Assembly (NCBI RefSeq): GCF_014652855.1
Contig: NZ_BMZP01000005.1
Coordinates: forward strand, 115,555 to 179,554
Reading direction: 5' to 3'
Length of the DNA: 64,000 bases
Source of the DNA: Novosphingobium pokkalii
GTDB lineage: Bacteria > Pseudomonadota > Alphaproteobacteria > Sphingomonadales > Sphingomonadaceae
Shown here: positions 37,410-46,088 of the stretch, piece after piece
Position numbering within the stretch: the stretch's first letter is position 1
Layout of the letters: each line of letters starts with the position of its first letter
Program-made: the position numbers and the translations under genes
The notes under the pieces: model-generated
What the model saw: only the letters and a program-made list of their open reading frames with translations
What the model was told of the DNA's origin: nothing
Database searches by the model: none

Positions 37410-38177
37410 TCAGCGCGGGGCCATGCGGATCGCGCCGTCCAGACGGATCACTTCGCCATTGAGCATGGGGTTGGTGACGATCGATTCCACCAGCTTGGCA
37501 TATTCGCTGGGCTGGCCGAGGCGGCTGGGGAACGGCACCTGCTGGCCCAGCGAATCCTGCGCCTCCTGCGGCAGGCTGGCGAGCAGCGGCGTCCAGAAAA
37601 TGCCCGGCGCGATGGTGTTCACGCGAATGCCGAAGCGGGCCAGCTCGCGCGCGATCGGCAGCGCCATGGCCACCACCCCGCCCTTGCTGGCGGCATAGGC
37701 GGGCTGGCCGATCTGGCCATCGAACGCGGCAACGCTGGCGGTGTTGATGATTACCCCGCGCGCACCATCGGCATCGAGCGGCTCGGCATCAAAGATGCGC
37801 GCGGCAAACTTCGACAGCACGTTGAACGTGCCGAGCAGGTTGATGTTGATGATCCGGGCGAAATCGACCAGCGGCAGCGGCTGGCCTTCGCGGCTCAGCA
37901 CCTTGGCCGGCGGCCCGATGCCCGCGCAATTGACCAGGATGCGCGCCTTGCCATGCAGGCCTTCGGCTTCCTGGATGGCATTGGCGACGGCCTCTTCGTC
38001 GGTGACGTTGACCGCCTTGAACAGGCCGCCGATCTCCGCCGCCTTGGCCGTGCCAAGCTCGGCATTGAGATCGAACAGTGTGACCTTGGCCCCGCGCGCG
38101 GCCAGCAGTTCTGCCGTGGCCGCGCCCAGGCCCGAGGCCCCACCGGTCACGATTGCTGCAACGCCCTTGATATCCAT
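37410..38177 (-). CDS. SDR-family 3-hydroxyacyl-CoA dehydrogenase-like protein
   Basis: 255 aa short-chain dehydrogenase. It has the cofactor loop TGGASGLG (residues 11-18) with Asp in LFDLN that favours NAD. It also has NCAGIG, the catalytic Ser in NTASVAAFDG and YAASKGG (Tyr and Lys). The overall pattern resembles the human HSD17B10/bacterial type-2 3-hydroxyacyl-CoA dehydrogenases. It would oxidise the 3-hydroxyacyl-CoA made by the hydratase in the same operon. It lies 36 bases upstream of the ACAD10-type gene in the direction of transcription. Confidence 0.92.
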   Translation of the reverse strand: MDIKGVAAIVTGGASGLGAATAELLAARGAKVTLFDLNAELGTAKAAEIGGLFKAVNVTDEEAVANAIQEAEGLHGKARILVNCAGIGPPAKVLSREGQPLPLVDFARIININLLGTFNVLSKFAARIFDAEPLDADGARGVIINTASVAAFDGQIGQPAYAASKGGVVAMALPIARELARFGIRVNTIAPGIFWTPLLASLPQEAQDSLGQQVPFPSRLGQPSEYAKLVESIVTNPMLNGEVIRLDGAIRMAPR

Positions 38178-38285
38178 CTGCCCTACTCCCGAACTTGATC
38201 GAATTTCGTGATGTCTTAGCCGGCTTTGCCCGGTCTTTGCCCTCGCCGAAACGCGAGGGTCATGGCGGCGCTCACTCCGCCCGAC

Positions 38286-39419
38286 CTATTCCACAAGACC
38301 GCGCGCGATCACCATGCGCTGGATGTCGGACGTGCCTTCATAGATCTGGCACACCCGCACATCGCGATAGATCTTGGCGACGCCATATTCCTCCAGATAG
38401 CCATAGCCGCCCAGCGTCTGGATCGCGCCCGAGACCACCGCCTCGGCGGTTTCGGAGGCGAAGAGCTTGGCCATCGACGCTTCCTTGAGGCAGGGCGCGC
38501 CGGTCTGCTTCACGGCAGCGGCATGCAGCACCAGATGCCGCGCTGCTTCCAGCCGGGTGGCAAGATCGGCCAGGCGATGGCCCACGGCCTGGTGCGCGAT
38601 GATCGGCTGGCCAAAGCTCCGCCGCTCCTTGGCATAGCCGATGGCAATGGCCAGAGCCGCGTCGGCCATGCCGATGCACTGTGCGGCAATGCCGATGCGC
38701 CCGGCCTCCAGGTTGGACAGCGCGATGCGATAACCCTGCCCCGGCGCGCCCAGCACCATGGCATCGGGCACGAACACGTCGTCAAAGCGGATCGCGCAAG
38801 TATCCGAAGCGCTCTGCCCCAGCTTGTGCTCCACCTTGTCCACCACATAGCCGGGGCTGTCGGTGGGCACGAGGAACGCGGTGATGCCTTTCTTGCCGGC
38901 CGCCGGATCGCTGACGGCAAAGACGATCGCCACTTTGGCAATGCGCCCGTTGGAAATGAACTGCTTGGCGCCGTTGAGCCGCCAGCCGCCATCGGCCCGC
39001 TCGGCCCGCGTGCGCAGGGCCGAAGCGTCCGATCCGGCGTCCGCCTCGGTCAGGGCAAAGGCGCCGGTGGCGCGGCCCGCCACCAGATCGGGCAGGAACC
39101 GCGCCCGCTGCTCGGCACTGCCATAGGCCAGGATGCCGGCCACGATCAGGCTGTTGTGGATCGACACGATGGTCGAAAGAGCACCGTCCCCGGCAGCGAT
39201 CTCGATCAGCGCGAGCGCGTAGGAAACCGCGTCCAGCCCGGCACCACCTTCGCTTTCCGGCGCGGTCATGCCCATCAGGCCGAGCTGCGCCATCTGCGCA
39301 AAGAGTTCGGGCGGATAGCCGCCCGCCGCCTCGAACGCCTGCGTGCGGGGGCGCAGTTGTTCCTGGGCAAAGGCATGGACCATGTCGCGCACGGCAATCT
39401 GGGTTTCGTCGAGAATCAT
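38286..39419 (-). CDS. Acyl-CoA dehydrogenase
   Basis: 377 aa, full length. It shows FALTEADAGSDASALRT, LNGAKQFISNG, SFGQPIIAHQAV and the catalytic Glu in IYEGTSDIQR near the C-terminus, so it is a standard short- to medium-chain type with all key residues. It is the first gene of the leftward acyl-CoA oxidation group and faces the TetR gene over a 91-base region carrying a perfect TACTC/GAGTA repeat. Its electrons would pass to ETF, which is not encoded here. Confidence 0.94.
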   Translation of the reverse strand: MILDETQIAVRDMVHAFAQEQLRPRTQAFEAAGGYPPELFAQMAQLGLMGMTAPESEGGAGLDAVSYALALIEIAAGDGALSTIVSIHNSLIVAGILAYGSAEQRARFLPDLVAGRATGAFALTEADAGSDASALRTRAERADGGWRLNGAKQFISNGRIAKVAIVFAVSDPAAGKKGITAFLVPTDSPGYVVDKVEHKLGQSASDTCAIRFDDVFVPDAMVLGAPGQGYRIALSNLEAGRIGIAAQCIGMADAALAIAIGYAKERRSFGQPIIAHQAVGHRLADLATRLEAARHLVLHAAAVKQTGAPCLKEASMAKLFASETAEAVVSGAIQTLGGYGYLEEYGVAKIYRDVRVCQIYEGTSDIQRMVIARGLVE

Positions 39420-39440
39420 GAAACTGACCGGACTATTGTT

Positions 39441-39452
39441 TACTCACGAGTA
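39441..39452. promoter_or_regulatory. Putative operator for the acyl-CoA TetR regulator
   Basis: TACTC-AC-GAGTA is a perfect inverted repeat midway in the 91-base gap between the divergent acyl-CoA dehydrogenase and TetR genes. Its position 22 bases before the dehydrogenase start suits repression of both genes. Confidence 0.55.
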
Positions 39453-39510
39453 GATTGCCTTCTGGCCGGTATCATGTCAACACGTCCGCGCCATCCACCG
39501 GAGAGAAATC

Positions 39511-40128
39511 TTGGCGCCTGCCGATTCCCCGTTCCAATCCCCGCAACAGCGCAGCAAGGCGCGCGCCGCCAAGCGCGAGGCGGTGCTGCGCGCGGCGGTG
39601 CAGATGTTCAACGAGCGCGGCTTTCACCAGACCTCGCTCGATGACGTGGCGGCAAGCCTGGGGATCTCCAAGCCGACGATCTATCACTACCTCGGCAACA
39701 AGGATCAGGTGCTGCTCGAATGCGTGACCATCGGCCTGTCGCAATTGCTGGAGGCGGCCGAGGAATCGCGGCGCAGCGCGGGCAATGGGGCGCAGCGCCT
39801 GATCGCGTTCCTCACCCGCTATGCCCAGGTCAACATGGATGATTTCGGGCGCTGCGTGGTGCGCACCGGGTCAGAAGCGCTGGGGCCGGAAAGCCGCGCG
39901 CAGTTCCAGGCGCTCAAGCGCAAGATCGACACGGCCATGCGCGAATTGATCGAGGAAGGCGTGGCCGATGGCTCGCTGGCGCCGACCGATACCAAGCTGC
40001 TCGGCTTTGCCCTGGCCGGCGCGCTCAACTGGCCGGGCCGCTGGCATGATCCCAAGGGCGCGTTGCAACCGGCGCAGATTGCCGAACAACTGGTGGCGAT
40101 GCTGGCGCAAGGCTTCCTGCCCCGCTGA
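39511..40128 (+). CDS. TetR-family regulator of the acyl-CoA operon
   Basis: 205 aa from a TTG start with GGAGAGA about 4 bases upstream. It has an N-terminal helix-turn-helix (about residues 20-65; NERGFHQTSLDDVAASLG, KPTIYHYLGNKDQVLLEC) and a helical ligand domain with LIAFLTRYAQVNMDDFGRC. Divergent placement from an acyl-CoA dehydrogenase suggests an acyl-CoA-responsive repressor of the operon at 33273-39419. No close named relative can be assigned by eye. Confidence 0.9.
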   Translation: MAPADSPFQSPQQRSKARAAKREAVLRAAVQMFNERGFHQTSLDDVAASLGISKPTIYHYLGNKDQVLLECVTIGLSQLLEAAEESRRSAGNGAQRLIAFLTRYAQVNMDDFGRCVVRTGSEALGPESRAQFQALKRKIDTAMRELIEEGVADGSLAPTDTKLLGFALAGALNWPGRWHDPKGALQPAQIAEQLVAMLAQGFLPR

Positions 40129-40144
40129 ACGCTGCCGCCGCGCG

Positions 40145-40414
40145 TTACTGGGCCAGGATCGATTGGGCGGCAATCGCCACCTGGGTGCGATTGCGCACGT
40201 TGAGCTTGCGCATCAGCGCGGTCATGTGCGCTTTCACGGTCTTTTCCGCGATGCCCAGGTCATAGGCGATCTGCTTGTTGAGCTGGCCGGAACGCACGCC
40301 CTGCATCACTTTGAACTGGGTGGGCGTCAGGCGGACGGCAGGCGCCCCAGAGGTGCTCTGCGCGAGGCTCTGCGCCGGCTGATCCGGGCCACTGGCAGGG
40401 GCAAAGTCGCTCAC
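40145..40414 (-). CDS. Stand-alone LuxR/GerE-type HTH protein
   Basis: 89 aa. After about 25 disordered residues it is simply a GerE DNA-binding domain (LTPTQFKVMQGVRSGQLNKQ, then IAEKTVKAHMTALMRKLNVR). No receiver or sensor domain is present, and no frameshifted receiver is visible upstream. It may be a natural single-domain regulator or the remnant of a response regulator. It converges with the TetR gene, 16 bases apart. Confidence 0.8.
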   Translation of the reverse strand: MSDFAPASGPDQPAQSLAQSTSGAPAVRLTPTQFKVMQGVRSGQLNKQIAYDLGIAEKTVKAHMTALMRKLNVRNRTQVAIAAQSILAQ

Positions 40415-40635
40415 CGTTGTCTCTCCCTATCGCCTACCGTTGCGGCATCGGCCGCGCGTCTGCCATGACCGGACCGCTCTTGCGGAATCCAGGATCGGTT
40501 AGACAGCTTTTTGATATTATCGCGGAGTTATTCCGTCAATACACGATTTTTTGCTGAAATTGACAGACACCTGTTATACAGATTTCCGCAGAACAAGGAC
40601 AGGCAGCCAGCGCCGTGGCGCGGGAGGAGAGCAGG

Positions 40636-40707
40636 ATGGGCCATCACCGATCGGGGCAAGGAACGCCCGGGCCAAGCACGTCGATTCGGACGGTCACAGC
40701 GCGATGA
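40636..40707 (+). CDS. Putative 23-residue leader peptide upstream of gntP
   Basis: An ATG with a strong GGAGGAGAG site 6 bases upstream opens a 23-codon frame, MGHHRSGQGTPGPSTSIRTV followed by three residues. Its TGA overlaps the ATG of the permease gene as ATGA. The permease ATG itself has no ribosome site. The arrangement implies that ribosomes finishing the leader start the permease by translational coupling. It could also be a chance frame; the overlap and strong site argue otherwise. Confidence 0.5.
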   Translation: MGHHRSGQGTPGPSTSIRTVTAR

Positions 40708-42047
40708 GCGAGGATCTGCGCCTGATCCTGGCCGCCCTGCTCGGCATTGGCCTGGCCATCGCCCTGATCGTGCGCGGGCGCTTCCATCCCTTTCTCGCCC
40801 TGCTCTGCGGCGCCTTTGCCGTGGGCATCGCGGTTGGCATGCCCATGGCCGAAACCGCCAAGGCCGTGCAGAAGGGCGCAGGCGATGTGCTCGGCGGCAC
40901 CGGCCTCGTCGTCGCGCTGGGACTGTCGCTCGGCGCCATGCTGCAATTGTCGGACGGAGCGGGCGCACTGGCGCGCGGCGCGCTGCGCCATGGGTCGCCG
41001 GCCATGGCCCCGTGGCTGAGCATGGCGGTGGCGCTGCTGATCGGCCTGCCGCTGTTTTTTGAAACCGGGGTCGTGCTGCTCCTGCCGATCGCGGCGGCGG
41101 CCGCTGCGGCAATGACCGGCACGGACGATGCCGGCACCACGCGGCTGCGCCTGCTGCTGCCGGCGCTGGCTGGCCTCTCCACGCTGCATGCCCTGGTGCC
41201 GCCCCATCCCGGCCCGCTGCTGGCGGTGGACGCGCTGCATGCCAGCCTGCCGCGCACCATGCTCTATGGCCTGTTGATCGGCGTGCCCACGGCGATCGTC
41301 TCTGGCCCGCTGTTCGCGCTGTGGATCGCGCGCCGGGTACGGCCCGATGCCCCGGTGATGACGCCCGCCGCGCCGCTCGTCGCGGCGCCTGGCATGGGCC
41401 GTGCGCTGCTCTGCGTGCTGCTGCCGGTGGTGCTGATCGCGGCAGGGCAGGTTGCCGCCGTGGCGCCGCCCGCCCTGGCCCCGCATCTCGCCTGGCTCGG
41501 CCTGGCCAGCAACCCGGTGCTCGCGCTGGTTCTCGCCAACCTCGTCGCGCTGCCACTGCTGTTCGGCCGGGGGTTCAGCGCCCCGGCAATCCAGGGCGCG
41601 ATCTGGAAGGAAGCGATGGCGCCGGCCGGCGCGATCATCCTGGCGATCGGCGCGGGCGGCGCGCTCAAGCAAGTACTGGTTTCGGCAGGCCTGGCCGATT
41701 TCCTGGCCCATCTCGCCACCCATGGGGGCATTCCCGCATTGCCGATGGCCTGGGCCGTGGCCGTGTGTATCCGCCTGGCCACCGGATCGGCCACGGTGGC
41801 CACGATCACTGCCGCCGGGATCATGCCCGGCGTGGTCGCCGCCACCGGCGCCTCGCCGGAATTGACCGTGCTTGCCATCGGCGCCGGCTCGGTGTTCTTC
41901 TCCCACGTCAACGATCCGGGGTTCTGGCTGGTGCGCAGCTATCTCGGCACCAGCACGCCTGACACGTTCCGCACCTGGTCGGTGCTGGAAACGCTGATTT
42001 CGGTGGTAGGCCTGGTGCTGGTGCTGGCCGCCGGCTGGATCGTCTGA
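40704..42047 (+). CDS. gntP: GntP-family gluconate:H+ symporter
   Basis: 447 aa inner-membrane protein with about 12 to 14 spans. Family patterns include LSLGAMLQLSDGAGALA, PLFFETGVVLLLPIA, the loop HALVPPHPGPL and FFSHVNDPGFWLV near the C-terminus. It imports gluconate or a related sugar acid. The ATG at 40704 begins the natural first span and overlaps the stop of a small leader frame. Longer in-frame starts give a non-hydrophobic, unlikely leader. The nearby GntR regulator and gluconokinase support gluconate as substrate. Confidence 0.9.
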   Translation: MSEDLRLILAALLGIGLAIALIVRGRFHPFLALLCGAFAVGIAVGMPMAETAKAVQKGAGDVLGGTGLVVALGLSLGAMLQLSDGAGALARGALRHGSPAMAPWLSMAVALLIGLPLFFETGVVLLLPIAAAAAAAMTGTDDAGTTRLRLLLPALAGLSTLHALVPPHPGPLLAVDALHASLPRTMLYGLLIGVPTAIVSGPLFALWIARRVRPDAPVMTPAAPLVAAPGMGRALLCVLLPVVLIAAGQVAAVAPPALAPHLAWLGLASNPVLALVLANLVALPLLFGRGFSAPAIQGAIWKEAMAPAGAIILAIGAGGALKQVLVSAGLADFLAHLATHGGIPALPMAWAVAVCIRLATGSATVATITAAGIMPGVVAATGASPELTVLAIGAGSVFFSHVNDPGFWLVRSYLGTSTPDTFRTWSVLETLISVVGLVLVLAAGWIV

Positions 42048-42061
42048 AGAAGGGGAGGACC

Positions 42062-42739
42062 ATGCACGAGGAACGCCTGGCCGATCGAGCCTATGCCGGG
42101 ATCGTCGAACTGATCAACACCGACGATCTCCAGATCGGCGATCGCCTGCCCTCCGAAACGCGCCTGGCGGAAATGTTCGGCATGTCGCGCACCGTGGTGC
42201 GCGAGGCGCTGGTCCGCCTCGCCTCCGACGGATTTACCGAAGCACGGCGCGGCGCTGGCTCGTTCGTCAAGCGGCGCCCGTCCGAGCGGCTGGGCAGCCA
42301 CATGCCGATGCAGAACCTGGCCGCCACCATGGGCAGCTATGAAGTGCGCCTCGTGCTCGAGGCAGAAGCCGCGCGCCTCGCCGCGCAGCGCCGCTCGGCC
42401 GAACAGCTGCTGGTGATCGAGCGGGCGATGGACGCGCTGCGCTCCGCCCTGCAAGCAAGCGGCCCGGCCCACGTGGAAGACATGGTGCTGCACCGCGCGA
42501 TCTTTGAAGCGACCGCCAACCCGATCTTCGTTTCCAGCTTCGATCACATGCATGACGAGATCGACCGCATCCTGCGCGCCGGGGTGGATATCTCGCGCTC
42601 CCGCCCGCCCGCCGCGATCAACGCCATGATCGAGGAGCACGAACTGGTCGTCGACGCAATCCGCGCCCAGGATGGCGATGCCGCCGCGCTCGCCATGCGC
42701 TGGCACCTGTGGCAGGGGCGCAAGCGGCTGATGCCCTGA
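42062..42739 (+). CDS. GntR-family regulator, FadR subfamily
   Basis: 225 aa. It has an N-terminal winged helix (about residues 8-75; LPSETRLAEMFGMSRTVVRE, GAGSFVKRRP) and a C-terminal helical FCD domain (YEVRLVLEAEAARLAA, HRAIFEATANPIFV) that binds small acids, often with a metal. GGGGAGGA precedes the ATG, 14 bases after gntP. It is the likely binder of the GACCATGGTC elements at 42764 and 46744, which would make it the local gluconate/sugar-acid switch. Confidence 0.92.
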   Translation: MHEERLADRAYAGIVELINTDDLQIGDRLPSETRLAEMFGMSRTVVREALVRLASDGFTEARRGAGSFVKRRPSERLGSHMPMQNLAATMGSYEVRLVLEAEAARLAAQRRSAEQLLVIERAMDALRSALQASGPAHVEDMVLHRAIFEATANPIFVSSFDHMHDEIDRILRAGVDISRSRPPAAINAMIEEHELVVDAIRAQDGDAAALAMRWHLWQGRKRLMP

Positions 42740-42763
42740 GCGCCGCAAATCCCGAAAAGTTAA

Positions 42764-42773
42764 GACCATGGTC
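42764..42773. promoter_or_regulatory. Putative GntR operator 1
   Basis: A perfect 10-bp palindrome, GACCATGGTC, lies in a stretch that matches the 46744 site at about 15 of 19 flanking positions (AGTTAA before it, GCGCCTGCCCCAG after it). It lies 62 bases upstream of the start of the lyase-like gene, in promoter position. Confidence 0.6.
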
Positions 42774-42834
42774 GCGCCTGCCCCAGCGGGCAGCAGCGGC
42801 TATCCCGGCCCGATCGGGTGAGGAGAAGAACGCA

Positions 42835-45800
42835 ATGCCACGGCAGGCCTGGATGATCGGATCAAGTATTGTGGCGGCCATCGCGCTCGCCCCAACCGCG
42901 GCGCAGGCCAACGGCCCCTCGGTGTTCGACCAGGCGCCCGGCGATGCCCAGGCGGTCACCGTGCGCGCGGTGGGCGATGGCAAGGCCGACGATACCGTCG
43001 CGATCCAGCAGGCGCTGGACCAGGCCGGGGCGCGCGGCGAAGGCGTGGTGTTCCTGCCCAGCGGGCGCTATCGCATCAGCCGCTCGCTGTTCCTCTGGCC
43101 CGGCCTGCGCCTGATCGGCACGGGCAAGACGCGGCCGGTGCTCGTGCTGGGCGATGCCACGCCGGGCTTCCAGCAGGGCGTGGCGACCATGGTGATCTTC
43201 ACCGGGCGCGGCCCCAAGGGCAGCGCCACGGCCGGAGACGGCAAAGTGCCGTTCCCCCCGCCCGACGCGGTACCGTTCAATCCCGATATCGCCGACGCCA
43301 ATTCCGACGCGTTCTATTCGGCCATGGCCAATATCGACATTGCCATCGGCGCGGGCAATCCGGCGGCAGTGGGCGTGCGCTTCCACGCCGCGCAGCATGC
43401 CTATCTGCGGCACATGGATTTTCAGGTCGGTTCGGGCCTCGCCGGTGCCTATCAAGTGGGCAACATGGCGCAGGACGTGCATTTCCACGGCGGCCGCTAT
43501 GGCATCCTCAGCGAAAAGACCTCTCCCGCCTGGCCGTTCACCCTGCTCGACGCCACGTTCGATGGCCAGCGCGAAGCCGCCATTCGCGAGCATGAGGCCG
43601 GGCTAACTCTGGTCAACGTGGCGCTGCGCAACGTGCCGGTAGGGATCACCATCGACGAGGGCTATGGCGACTGGCTGTGGGGCAAGGACGTGCGCTTTGA
43701 AAACGTCAGCCAGGCTGGCGTGGTCATCGCCAACGCAGGCAACACCTATACCCAGATCGGCTTCGACAATGCCGTGGCCAGCCGCACCCCGGTCTTCGCC
43801 CGCTTTCGCGAAAGCGGCAAGACCGTGGCCGGCGCCGCGCCGATCTACCGGGTGAAAAGCTTCAGCTACGGCCTCACCCTGCCCGGCCTGGGCCTGCCCG
43901 GCACGTATGAAATGCGCATGGACCAGGCCGCGCTCGCCGCCCTGCCCCGGCCCGGTGCCCCGGCGATCCGCCCCCTGCCCGCGCCGGCGCAATGGGCCAA
44001 CGTGCGCGCCCTGGGCGTCAGCGGCGATGGCCACACCGACGATACCGCCGCCCTGCAACGCGCGATCGCCACGCACCGCGTGCTCTATTTCCCGATCGGC
44101 CGCTATGTCGTCAGCGATACGCTGACGCTGCGGCCCGACAGCGTGCTGATCGGGCTGCACCCCGATCTCACCCAGATCGTGCTGCCCGATGGCACACCCG
44201 CGTTCCAGGGCGTCGGCGCCCCGCGCGCGCTGGTCCTGGCGCCACCCGGGGGAGACGCCATTGTCACCGGTCTGGGCTTGTTCACTGGCGGCATCAACCC
44301 ACGCGCCACCGCGCTATCGTGGCAATCGGGCGCGGATTCGCTGGTCGAGGACGTGAAGTTCCAGGGCGGCCACGGCACGCTGGCGGCCGATGGCACCCGC
44401 TTCGATCCCTACAACGACACCCACACTGCCGACAAAGACCCGCGTCGGCGCTGGGGTGGCCAATACCCCAGCCTGTGGGTCAACGCGGGCGGCGGCGGCA
44501 CCTTCGCCAATATCTGGACGCCCAATACTTATGCCCAGGCCGGCATGGTCGTGTCCGACACGCAGACGCCCGGCCATGTCTACCAAATTTCGGCCGAGCA
44601 CCATGTCCGCACCGAATTCGGCCTCACCCGCGTGGCCAACTGGGAATTCCTGGCGCCACAGACCGAGGAGGAAGCCGGCGAAAGCCCGGACGCCGTCTCG
44701 TTCGATATCCGCGAATCCCGCAATATCCTGATCGCCAATCTCCACGCCTATCGCGTGACCCGCTCGCGCCAGCCGGCGCGGGCCGCCGTGCGGATCGAGC
44801 GTTCGGGCGATATCCGCCTGCGCAATGTTCACGTGAACGCGGAAAGCGGCTTTGCCACCTGCGATGAAGGTGGCTGCGCCACGTTCCTGCGCGCCAGCAA
44901 GTTTCCGTTTGAAAACGCGCTGCTCGACGTGACGCACGGCCTGGAAGTGCGCGAGCGCGAATTCGCCGTGCTCGACGTGCCCGCCAATCCCGTTGCACCG
45001 GCAGCGGCCACAGTACCGGTGGCCAAGCTCGCCGATGGCTTCTTTTCCGCCAGCGGCGGCGTGGTCGATGCGCAGGGCAAGCTCTATTTCATCGATCATT
45101 TCCGGCAGCGCATCCACGGCTGGAGCGAGGCCGAAGGGCTGACCACCGAACGCGACGCGCCGCTCGATCCGGTCAACCTGGCGATGGACCGCGCGGGCAA
45201 CCTGATCGTGCTGTCTTCGCTGGGGCGCAACGGCACGGTCTATGCGTTCAAGCCCGGCACATCGGCACAGACGCTGACAGTGATCCCGCCGACCGCCGTG
45301 CCAACCACGCCGGTGGCCGACCGGCTCACCGCCTTGCCCGGCAACCTCTGGGTCAACGGCGAGTTTCGCAGCCAGCTCGATCCGGCAACCTACCGCTTCA
45401 CCACCCTGGCCGCGATGTTCGCGCGCGACGTGGCGCTGCCCAAGGCGCAGGAATATGTCTCGCCCGACGGCACCCTCGCCATTCCCGCCTATCGCGTGTT
45501 CCAGCAAGGCCCGGCCGATCATCTCGGCTGGCGCTTTTCCGACACGCTCGATGCCTATGGCCTGGTCACCGCCAAGGCCGGCGGGCGCGTGTTCCTGAGC
45601 AACGAGTCCGAAGACAGGACCTACTCCGCCCGCCTCGCCGCCGGTGGCGCGGTGACGGACCTGCAACCCTTTGCCGATCGCGGAGGGGAAAGCGTGGCAG
45701 CAGGGCCGGACGGGCGCGTCTACATCGCCAATGGCCAGGTCTTCGTCTACGACACGGCGGGCCGCCCGATCGACCGCATCGACGTGCCCGAACGCCCCCT

Positions 45801-45879
45801 GCAACTGCTGTTCGGCGGCAAGGATAGGCGCACGCTCTACATCCTTACCCACCACGCCCTCTATTCGGCGCGGCCGTAA
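42835..45879 (+). CDS. Secreted tandem pectate-lyase-fold protein with C-terminal beta-propeller
   Basis: 1014 aa. A signal peptide (MPRQAWMIGSSIVAAIALAP through AQA) leads into two right-handed beta-helix domains of the Pectate_lyase_3/GH55 type. Each opens with the same pattern: VRAVGDGKADDTVAIQQALD (about residue 40) and VRALGVSGDGHTDDTAALQR (about 390). After about residue 730 the sequence turns into an NHL/SMP-30-like propeller (GGVVDAQGKLYFIDHFRQRI, LAMDRAGNLIVLSS). It should bind or cleave a polysaccharide outside the cytoplasm, giving sugar acids for the GntP/GntK route. Its polysaccharide and mechanism are unknown. AGGAGAAG lies 6 bases before the ATG. Confidence 0.85.
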   Translation: MPRQAWMIGSSIVAAIALAPTAAQANGPSVFDQAPGDAQAVTVRAVGDGKADDTVAIQQALDQAGARGEGVVFLPSGRYRISRSLFLWPGLRLIGTGKTRPVLVLGDATPGFQQGVATMVIFTGRGPKGSATAGDGKVPFPPPDAVPFNPDIADANSDAFYSAMANIDIAIGAGNPAAVGVRFHAAQHAYLRHMDFQVGSGLAGAYQVGNMAQDVHFHGGRYGILSEKTSPAWPFTLLDATFDGQREAAIREHEAGLTLVNVALRNVPVGITIDEGYGDWLWGKDVRFENVSQAGVVIANAGNTYTQIGFDNAVASRTPVFARFRESGKTVAGAAPIYRVKSFSYGLTLPGLGLPGTYEMRMDQAALAALPRPGAPAIRPLPAPAQWANVRALGVSGDGHTDDTAALQRAIATHRVLYFPIGRYVVSDTLTLRPDSVLIGLHPDLTQIVLPDGTPAFQGVGAPRALVLAPPGGDAIVTGLGLFTGGINPRATALSWQSGADSLVEDVKFQGGHGTLAADGTRFDPYNDTHTADKDPRRRWGGQYPSLWVNAGGGGTFANIWTPNTYAQAGMVVSDTQTPGHVYQISAEHHVRTEFGLTRVANWEFLAPQTEEEAGESPDAVSFDIRESRNILIANLHAYRVTRSRQPARAAVRIERSGDIRLRNVHVNAESGFATCDEGGCATFLRASKFPFENALLDVTHGLEVREREFAVLDVPANPVAPAAATVPVAKLADGFFSASGGVVDAQGKLYFIDHFRQRIHGWSEAEGLTTERDAPLDPVNLAMDRAGNLIVLSSLGRNGTVYAFKPGTSAQTLTVIPPTAVPTTPVADRLTALPGNLWVNGEFRSQLDPATYRFTTLAAMFARDVALPKAQEYVSPDGTLAIPAYRVFQQGPADHLGWRFSDTLDAYGLVTAKAGGRVFLSNESEDRTYSARLAAGGAVTDLQPFADRGGESVAAGPDGRVYIANGQVFVYDTAGRPIDRIDVPERPLQLLFGGKDRRTLYILTHHALYSARP

Positions 45880-45915
45880 CGCAGCGGAAGCCCGGATCAT
45901 GTCCGGGGTGAATTC

Positions 45916-45940
45916 AAGGGAATACAATCCATTCCCTTTT
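45916..45940 (+). terminator. Probable terminator after the lyase-like gene
   Basis: AAGGGAAT and ATTCCCTT form a perfect 8-bp stem around a 7-base loop and run directly into TTTT, 37 bases past the stop codon. It is flanked on both sides by CCGGA/TCCGG hairpins of the intergenic-repeat type. Confidence 0.6.
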
Positions 45941-45945
45941 CGTCG

Positions 45946-46087
45946 CCCCGGACTTGATCCGGGGCCCCCCGCAACGCCGGGACCAGCCTAGAGCGTGATG
46001 GCGTTTCAATGAAACGTCATCACGCTCTAGGTATTTGTGGCCGTGCGATTTTTGACAAAAACCGGTTCCCACTTTTTGTCATCGCAC
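45946..46087. repeat. Intergenic repeat block with three palindromes
   Basis: Three inverted repeats stand side by side: CCCGGA/TCCGGG (45946-45964), a 43-base near-palindrome beginning and ending in CTAGAGCGTGATG-type arms (45988-46030), and GTGCGAT/ATCGCAC with internal GACAAAAA/TTTTTGTC (46043-46087). The last two resemble dispersed repeats found in many alphaproteobacterial genomes. The third lies just past the gluconokinase stop and may end that transcript. Confidence 0.6.
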
Positions 46088-46088
46088 T

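Noticed and set aside
45988..46030. Large palindrome as a mobile-element end or attachment site
   Set aside because: No transposase, integrase, tRNA or target duplication is seen around it, so an intergenic repeat is the simpler reading.
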